A stretch of 64,000 nt of DNA from Panax quinquefolius (lineage: Eukaryota; Streptophyta; Magnoliopsida; Apiales; Araliaceae), in the NCBI GenBank assembly GCA_020205615.1, contig CM035170.1, positions 36,666,183-36,730,182 on the forward strand, read 5' to 3'. The notes under the pieces were generated by a model, which did not search any database, was not told the DNA's origin, and saw only the letters and a program-made list of their open reading frames with translations. Positions 57,002-64,000 of this stretch are shown piece after piece. A program made the translations under genes and the position numbers. Position 1 is the stretch's first letter, and the number at the start of each line of letters is the position of its first letter.

Positions 57002-59946
57002 GAAGCTCATTCTTCCTTCATTTCTCACCAATTCACAAAAGCTTTAGAGCGATTATTATAGAGAGAAATTATAGAGAGAAAGAAGAAGAGAAGTCTCTGC
57101 TACCTCACTATTCCAAAGATCCGTTTTTTTCTAAGGTAGGGAGTATTACTTCTTTCTTATCCATGAAGAGAACTTTTATTATTCCATTCTTTATTATTCG
57201 TTGGAATAACTCAGATATACTGCTACCCTATACTTGGTGAAATTCTTACATTATTCCATTCTTTATTATTTCATTGGAATATCCGTTTACAATGCTTTTT
57301 CTGTGGGACCTAGTTCCAATCTTTATTATTATTACATTGGAATATATTATTCGTGCGCTTTTATGCTGAGGATCCGGTTCCGTCTTTTATTATTATTAGG
57401 TTGGAATATCATACATCGTTTTTACGCTGGACCTGGTTCTGTCTTTATTGGTATTCTGTTGGAATAACATGTTTATGCGAAGTATCGCATGCATGGTGAT
57501 TTCTGTTATTATTTCGTTCTTTATTATTCTGTTGGAACATCCTGTATGTGCTTTACGCATGACCTGATTCCGTTAATTATTATTCTGTTGGAATAACTTG
57601 TCTATGCGAAGTACCGCATGCATTGTGATTTCTTTTGTTATTCCATTCTTTATTATACTCAGTTGGTTAAAACTTTGACTTCCATACTCCATGAAATTAG
57701 TGGAATATCCTTGATATTTGCGCTTCATCCGAAGATCTTTTCATGGAAATATTCTTCTGAGCATTCTTGAATTTTACTCTACAAAGCAGTATCATGTTGA
57801 CAATTTGGACGTTATTAGTTCCTGGATAAATTAATTCTTGAACTTGTTTTATTAAATTCTTATGTCATTGTCATCATCCTCATACTTATATTTTTTTTGA
57901 AAGTCATCTGTGGCCTGTAGTGCATAGATGGACTTGGTATGATTATGACCAGGGATTATTCGGTGTAATCATGACCGTAATGTTACAAATGATGTGGAAA
58001 AAGTCCTTATTGGCCCGTAGTGCATTGATGGACATTTTTTGGTATGATTATGGCTATGGATTCTCTTCGGCCAAGGGTGCAAAGATGAATTATTTTATGG
58101 CATGATCAGGATCGTTGATGAAAACATGATTATCTTTAGCTGTAGTGCATGGATAATTCGTGGTCGTTATACTAAAGAATATCCTTGGCCGTAGTGTAGG
58201 GGTGATTCGATGATGTGGATTATTTATTAAGCTGAGTCCCAGTGATAAAAGTGCTGAAAAACCTTTTTAAATCATAAAAGATAGTAGAATTTATTCTCTA
58301 CTTGACTTTTTTAATGGATTGCTTGTCCCGCTGCAGTTAAACTTGATGTTTGTTATATTGTATCAGTTTAACACTGTTTAAGGCTAATGATAATTTATTC
58401 TGCATTATCTTAGTCATAATATTTCTTACTGGGCTAGTTGAGTTCACCCTTTCTTTCACTGTTCTCTTCAGGAAATGAGAATATAGCTGGGACGAGTCGG
58501 GGAACGGAGTGATGGTAATAGATGGTGCATTATTAGTCCTCACTATTTTGTGAAATAGTGTGATAATAATTGTATTGAGGACTCCTTTTGAGTTTGTATA
58601 CTCTCTAGTAGACAATATTTGTATTCAAACTCATAATTTATGTTTTGTCGTATTGTACACGACAGTTGTATTATTAAGTTGTATTTGAATTCTGTACCAT
58701 GTATCTGGCGACTCAAGATGGGTAATGTATACCTAATTTTGGGGGCATCACACAAACGCCAAAGGGGAGAGACTTCAAGATCCGCTCAATCGACACGAAT
58801 ATATGATTGACGAAAATATGTGAGTGCCGCCGCCGTCGACCGGTATGACTACATGCTAACCAAAGCCCTTACGCCGGAGCGTGGATTGGCCCCCGAGGGA
58901 AATGATGGGGAAATAATGTCTCAAATCTATCAAAAGGGGTGGATCAAACTCACCAAAAATCCAGAACCCACCGTTTTCAACATTCCCAAGGAGTTTTATG
59001 CAAACGCCGAAGACAAAGCCCCATTCAATGCGTTTGTGCGGGGTCGAATGGTCCCGTTCAGTGATGATGCCATTAATTTATATTATCAGTTGCGGGTGCC
59101 ACGACAGTGTCAATATGCATAATTGAGGGATTTTGACCCTGACTACGAGGAGGTTATCACGAATATGACAAAGCCGGGAACATCTTGGATTAAAGGTCGA
59201 AAGGGAGGTACAGTGTTCCATAGCAAGGACCTTAGCCGGCATGGCAAAATATGGTACGCCTTCTTATGCACTAAATTGCTTCCGTCCCAACACACTTCGG
59301 ACGTCACCAAAGAGAAGGCGTTATTGTTATACACAATCGTGCAAGATTTCATTATTGTCGTCGGGGCTATTATCAGTTTCAACATCCGCCGGTGTTTACG
59401 TGGAAATTTTTCAGGCGGCTTGCCACACCCATCACTCATATGTGCGTTGTGTCGCAATGCAGGGGTGAGATGGTCTAATGATGAGCCTACTCAAATGTCG
59501 CTAGCTTTGCTTGATTCTAGAATGATAGCGCGGTATTCTGTATGGGCAGGAGGCGAGTCCCATCCATGAGGTCTAGGCTTTATTTTTCCATCGGTGTCGA
59601 AAGACGAAGTTTATGCAAAAGATACCTCGGAGGATGAGGATGAAGGTATGGGAGAACAAGGAACTGAGCAAATAACGCAGATCGAGGTAATATCCAATCC
59701 TCAGTTCCTTGAGTTCCAAAATCAAATGAATGCGCACAATAGGGCAGCACGTCGGGAAATGCGACGATTGGCGATGCGACAAGATCACATGTTTGATGCT
59801 ATAAACTCATCTTTCGCCTCACTCAATACAACACTCCAAAGCTTCAACCCGGATGCTCAATATCTATATCAACAACCCAGACCACTGTCTCGATTTCCTC
59901 CAAGTGATTCTGATGATGAAGAGCACCAACCACAACCCCAGACTTA

Positions 59947-61160
59947 GGCGATTGCAGGGAAGTCCTCATGCACTTAATTTTATTTTTATCCAATGAGGGC
60001 ATTGTGTTACTTAAGTTTGGGGGATTTAATTGCTTATTTGCATGCTTTTGTTATTTTTTTATTCTAGTTTGCATAGTAGATTAGGTTTTTGCATAGTAGA
60101 TTAGGTTATTTTTGATTTTGCATTGTTTTCATTTCTGTTATTATTATAAAAAAAATAATTTTTTTTAGTTAAATATTGTGTTTGTATATGTCCAATAGTG
60201 TTGCAGTTTATGTTATTTGTGGGCCAATGATGAGATTATTAGAACTGTGATACAATTTCTACTATGAATCGATTCTTGAACTTGTTTGAAACTGTTATAA
60301 AAAGGTTAACACTAATAACATCTTTGTTGACCGATCAGTTCCAATTGATACATAAATAAGTTCTAAAGGATAATGCTAGGGTAAATGAGAAAACGATAAG
60401 GATAGACAGTAAAGGCTAAAATTAGGCAAAAATCTAAGTTTGGGGGAGTATATGTGGGTACATTATCTAAAAAAAGAAAAAAAAAAGAAAAAGAAAAGGG
60501 TATACATGGTGACTAGTCTTGTTTCGGGGCCTTTGTTACTTGAGCAAGTACGCCCGATGGGATTGTCTTTACACCTAGCGCCCTACGGTCTTTTATGGTC
60601 TGGAAGTCGTTGGTCGAAAGCTCACTAAGGGGTAACACTGTTAGCCTAATGGGATGAGACATTGCACATTCACTTATGTGTATTTATAAAAAAATAAGAA
60701 TAAAACGGGAAAAGAATAAAAATCCCCCATGAAAAAAAATGAAATAAAAGAAGTATCAGAATCTTGCATGGACCCTTGAATTTGGTATTGCGTAGTTTTA
60801 GTTTTAATTGTAATATGCCTATTTTTGATATTTTTTAGTTTACACTATATGAGTCCTTCTAAGAAATTACTTATGTGTTGAATTGGAGTCCGTATCAATT
60901 TTCATAGATGTTGAACACACACGCACACTATATCAGTGAAAAGTGTTCAATATTTGAGAATTAAGATGAAACTATGGATTGGTTTTGGTAATTCATATTG
61001 TAGGGTTGCTTGTTTTCTCTGAGGCCGATGGGATAATTTAGTTCTACGATATTGTTAGATTCTAAGGCATTTAGATTTTATTTATTTCATTTCATTGCAT
61101 TGCATAACATGTAGTTTGTTTTGTGCTCGAGGACTATCACGGTTTAAGTTTGTGGGATTT
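59947..61160 (+). other. Athila 3'UTR, copy B, with three PPT-like motifs
   Basis: Motifs AAGTTTGGGGGA at 60013 and 60436 and AAGTTTGTGGGA at 61146, the last immediately before LTR3. An A-rich stretch and about 270 bp (60460-60740) are absent from the equivalent 3'UTR at 30996-31968. The 62-codon ORF at 60440-60628 lies there and is not supported. Confidence 0.8.
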
Positions 61161-62536
61161 TGATAAGTGGATTTAATATACACGAATCGATGTTCATTTC
61201 AATTTTAAATTCATAGTTATCTTCTTGTTTGTGTTCGTTTTCACTCGTTTCATGTTATTTTATATGTAGGGTGGTCATGGAGGCAAGTGGTGAAGAAAGA
61301 CGGAGTTTTGGAGCAAAAGTGAAAAAACGCATGAAGTGTGAATTTTCTTTAAGAAGAAGAGCTGTGTCACGGGTGCGGCTTTATTAAACCTTGCACCCGC
61401 CGAGGGGGTGTAGAAATCTGGAGACTCTCATTGCTATTTGAACTCTGTTGGGCCTTGGTTTGTGGGACTTTGTTGAGGCGCCTGGATTCTACAAAAGGCA
61501 GACTTCGGCCAAAACAGAGGGAGAGCTAGATATTACGTTGCAAAGAACAAATCACACAACACAAGAAGCATAATTCATAGAAAAATTCCAGGATTCAAGT
61601 GCGAGCTTTGGAGGAGTAATTTGAAGAGATTATCGTGACGGTTATAATTCTAGGCTACGTGAAGGGTGTTCATCATTCTTCTTCTCTTTAGTCTTTTATT
61701 TGTAATTGAAAGGATGTTTCCATTAGATTATTCAGTTTTTAATTCATTCGTTATGAACTAATTCGTTTATTAGACTTGTGATGGATCCTTGGGTGAAACA
61801 ATGATTCTATAACTTTGATTTCTAATTCAATAAAATATTTTCAGTTTATCTATGTTAATTTGAGCGTGAATTTATGAATTTCTTGATCAACAATTCCTTG
61901 TGGATTTGAATGGAATCGAGAGAGGATATTCAAATCTCGACCTAGTTAATATAGCATGTGTCATGAATTTTATGAATAACAGATTTTTTATTATTGTTAA
62001 GGTAGAGATATGTTTGACATCACATGTAATCGGATAGAGAACTTAAGCTTAAACCTTCTTTAATTGCAGTTCACATAGAGATATAGTGAGTTGGTTGATT
62101 TAGGTGTTTAACTTGTTTCTATCTTAATTGTGGATTTAAGTTAATATGGTATTAGTGCATCGAGAGGTGGGTAGTATTACTTTCGTGTTCTTGATTAATA
62201 AATTTTGATATTAAATTGAGTTGGAATAAAGGTTTGAAAATCATAGTGAAGCTCAGGGTGAAATCATAAGTCTAATTCTCCATTAATTGTTTGAAATTCT
62301 GGCCTTTGATATTAGTGATTGTTTTGTGATAGTTTTTTTATTTATTAATTTAGTTTCTATAATTCTAAACCATTGATTTGAATAGTTTAATAGAATTAGG
62401 ATTAATAGAAAATTTATAATTATGAAGTTAATTTTTTTGCTAATTTGTCCTCGTGGGAACGATACTTTATTCACTACTATATTACTTGTTGACCACGTAC
62501 ACCTGCGTGTTTTGCACCTATCGATTTTACCCAACA
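61161..62536 (+). mobile_element. Athila LTR3
   Basis: TGATAAGTGGATTTAATATA to TTTTACCCAACA, 1376 bp. It is followed directly by CCTCT, the duplication that also precedes LTR1. It is therefore the outer right end of the composite. Confidence 0.95.
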
Positions 62537-62541
62537 CCTCT
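62537..62541. repeat. Target site duplication, right copy (CCTCT)
   Basis: Partner of 28453-28457. Confidence 0.85.
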
Positions 62542-63246
62542 ATCTTTATTCGAGTTTTCATCTTAATCTGAAAATTTTATCATGATATAGCAAGGGTGAG
62601 AAAAAAATTTGCCCAACAAGTTTTAAATACAACGAAGATATATCATGGTTGAAAAGGAATAAGTTATCAAACTTTCAACATTATAATGATTGTGAAAGAG
62701 CATGAATCAATTTCAATGATTGAATGACTAAATAAATAATGCTGAGTGGTCAATAATTAATAAACATGAACAAGTTTAACTGAACCATATGGTAATGAAG
62801 GTGATCAGCCTTTCATATCTGATGAACATATACAATATACATGATGTGTGAATCAATAAATCATAGATGTTGTATAATCAACAATGATTAACCACGGACA
62901 TGCTTTGCAATAACAACTCAAGTTTTACTTAGGAAACTTGCCTGTACCGTCGATTACTGCTACGTAATTTAATCTAATCTCTTTATTGTAAAGACCTATC
63001 ATTGTTAAGATTAATCTTTCAATCAACATATCATATTACACCTCAAAATACTACTACTTTATCCGTAAATTATCTAACACTTAATCACAAAATCAAATAT
63101 TAGATAATATCCTAACACATCAATATTATTATCGTCCTTAGAAAATTTTTCAATCACTATATCATATACATTATGATTTAACACTTTAATATTTCATATT
63201 ATAAGTTCTTCTTTATAATCCAGTAAGCCATATACTAATACAGCAA

Positions 63247-63390
63247 CCTAAATACCAATTCAGCAAATTGAATACCAATTCAGCAAACCGAATACACTAA
63301 TTCAGCAAACCGAATACACTAATTCAGCAAGCCAAATACAAGCTAACATAATTAATCTAGCAAGCCGAATATATCAATCTAGCAACCTGG
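63247..63390. repeat. 20-22 bp tandem repeat in LTR
   Basis: Units of AATACCAATTCAGCAAACCG and variants (ATACACTAATTCAGCAAGCC, ATCTAGCAAGCCG), about six copies. It occupies the same region of the LTR as the 39-bp array at 2504 but is unrelated in sequence. Confidence 0.8.
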
Positions 63391-64000
63391 ATTCAAACTG
63401 TATTTATTTTTTAACATATTAAATTTTCAAATCATCATACTATTCAATATAGTCTATTGAATGTCCAATCAATATCTTAACTCCTCTTTTAAACTTTTAT
63501 TTAATATTATTAATTATTTAATAATATTAAAATCATTTACTAATATTATTAATCATTAAATAATATTTTAAATCAATGATTTAATAACACTTTAATCTAA
63601 ATGTTACCATTCACTTAATAATATCTTAATCTAATATTATTAATCTTTTAATAATATTTTAATCATTTATTAAACTTACAAACAATTTATTTTAATTATT
63701 TATACTTTACTAATTAATACATTTAATCATTTTAAAAATGTCATACACATAGGATCTCATCACCAATGACCAAAACCCCCATCAAAAATCTTCATATATC
63801 ATATCTAGGGTTCTCAAGCCATAAAATCCTATTACCCAAATTTTCAATGTCACATAATTAATTTAATTCATTTATTCATAACTAAACCATTTCCATGAAA
63901 AATACCAAATCAGTTCTAAAAACATTTCTTTTCTGGGAATTGACAAAATATAGTTCCATATTGAACATATATTTTTCCTGGAATTTTTAAAATTTATTTA

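Larger units (their letters stand above)
55805..58752 (+). mobile_element. Chromovirus solo LTR with CAAAC duplication
   Basis: TGTGAAACCCCAGATTTAAT to GGGGGCATCACA, 2948 bp, with CAAAC at 55800-55804 and 58753-58757. The intact site is at 51182 (ACATCCAAACGCC). It contains the conserved block (56363-56440), the 14-bp CGAGTTACTATTCA array (56629-56703), a TATA box (56994-57001) and the GTTGGAATA array (57240-57620). No internal domain. Confidence 0.95.
55780..59946 (+). pseudogene. Athila 3' ORF, copy B, split by a solo LTR
   Basis: Exon-like parts 55780-55804 and 58753-59946. Starts MASQPTSK, is interrupted by the solo LTR, then RQRGETSRSAQSTRIYD and a stop. Next come RYDYMLTKALTPERGLAPEG, then IPKEFYANAEDKAPFNAFVR, GRMVPFSDDAINLYYQLRVP, a TAA (59120), TKPGTSWIKGRKGGTVFHSK, FLCTKLLPSQHTSDVTKEKA, LPHPSLICALCRNAGVRWSN, a TGA (59567), an acidic segment, HNRAARREMRRLAMRQDHMF, and the tail PPSDSDDEEHQPQPQT. 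It is more complete than the copy at 29887. It has the signature of the Pfam 'putative plant transposon protein' family, common in the env-like position of Athila elements. Its role is unknown. Confidence 0.88.
28458..62536 (+). mobile_element. 34-kb composite Athila insertion with three direct LTRs
   Basis: It is bracketed by CCTCT on both sides. Order: LTR1, primer site, 3' ORF only, LTR2, primer site, gag, protease, RT, RNase H, integrase (split by a solo LTR), spacer (split by a copia element), start of 3' ORF, inverted LTR/3'UTR block, second RT-to-integrase copy, spacer, 3' ORF (split by a solo LTR), 3'UTR, LTR3. Removing the three dated-by-position insertions (2506, 8991 and 2948 bp plus duplications) leaves about 19.6 kb of Athila sequence. 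Unequal recombination between tandem or allelic copies plus internal deletion is the simplest explanation. Confidence 0.85.
62537..64000 (-). mobile_element. Minus-strand gypsy LTR, continuation, cut by window edge
   Basis: Continues the LTR interrupted at 28457. From about 63650 to the end it aligns with 3135-3495 of the 4.0-kb minus-strand LTR. Shared strings include TCACCAAT(A/G)ACCAAAACCC, CTCAAGCCATAAAATC and TTCTTTTCTGG. It is thus a diverged member of the same LTR family. A 20-22 bp repeat (63247-63390) lies before this. No gene seen. Confidence 0.75.

Overview
The window is plant nuclear DNA from a gene-poor, retrotransposon-packed region, probably pericentromeric or otherwise heterochromatic, most likely of a eudicot. 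The evidence is very AT-rich sequence, nested LTR retrotransposons of the plant lineages Athila, Tekay/Del-like chromovirus, Tork-like copia and Sirevirus, plant tRNA primer sites (tRNA-Asp for Athila, tRNA-iMet for the others), and no recognisable host gene. The species cannot be read from the sequence. There is one 100-N assembly gap (10709-10808).

Layout, left to right. 1-1091: unidentified AT-rich sequence with a 90-bp minisatellite. 1092-5791: minus-strand chromovirus-type remnant with a complete 4.0-kb LTR (1370-5396) and a 276-bp internal domain, then a truncated second LTR. 5792-5894: scrap of an Athila LTR. 6086-22681: plus-strand chromovirus complex with an integrase remnant, a 3.0-kb LTR, primer site, start of gag, the gap, the rest of pol and a second LTR. 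Its pol is interrupted by a minus-strand Athila relative (10809-17156) that carries gag, protease and a 3' ORF but no reverse transcriptase, RNase H or integrase. 22717 to about 27550: 3' part of a Sirevirus with an uninterrupted 303-codon envelope-like ORF and an LTR rich in hairpin motifs. About 27551-28457: leader and LTR start of another minus-strand gypsy element, whose LTR resumes at 62537 and runs off the window.

28458-62536 is one 34-kb composite Athila insertion. The 5-bp duplication CCTCT brackets it, yet it holds three direct LTRs, two pol copies, two copies of the 3' ORF (Pfam 'putative plant transposon protein' type) and one inverted LTR/3'UTR block. Three later insertions sit inside it, each with its own 5-bp duplication: chromovirus solo LTRs at 37855-40360 (AAACA) and 55805-58752 (CAAAC), and an 8991-bp minus-strand copia element at 42071-51061 (GGAAG). 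Duplicated Athila segments elsewhere in the window preserve the uninterrupted sequence at each insertion point, so these boundaries are exact.

Almost every coding region is broken by stops or frameshifts. Paralogue comparison shows many of the stops are C-to-T or G-to-A changes, the pattern expected from deamination of methylated cytosine. The most interesting items are the pol-less Athila derivatives, the single duplication around three LTRs, hairpin-motif arrays in non-coding parts of two copia-type elements, and a TATA element repeatedly found just upstream of the 3' ORFs. No CRISPR array, RNA gene or cellular operon was seen.
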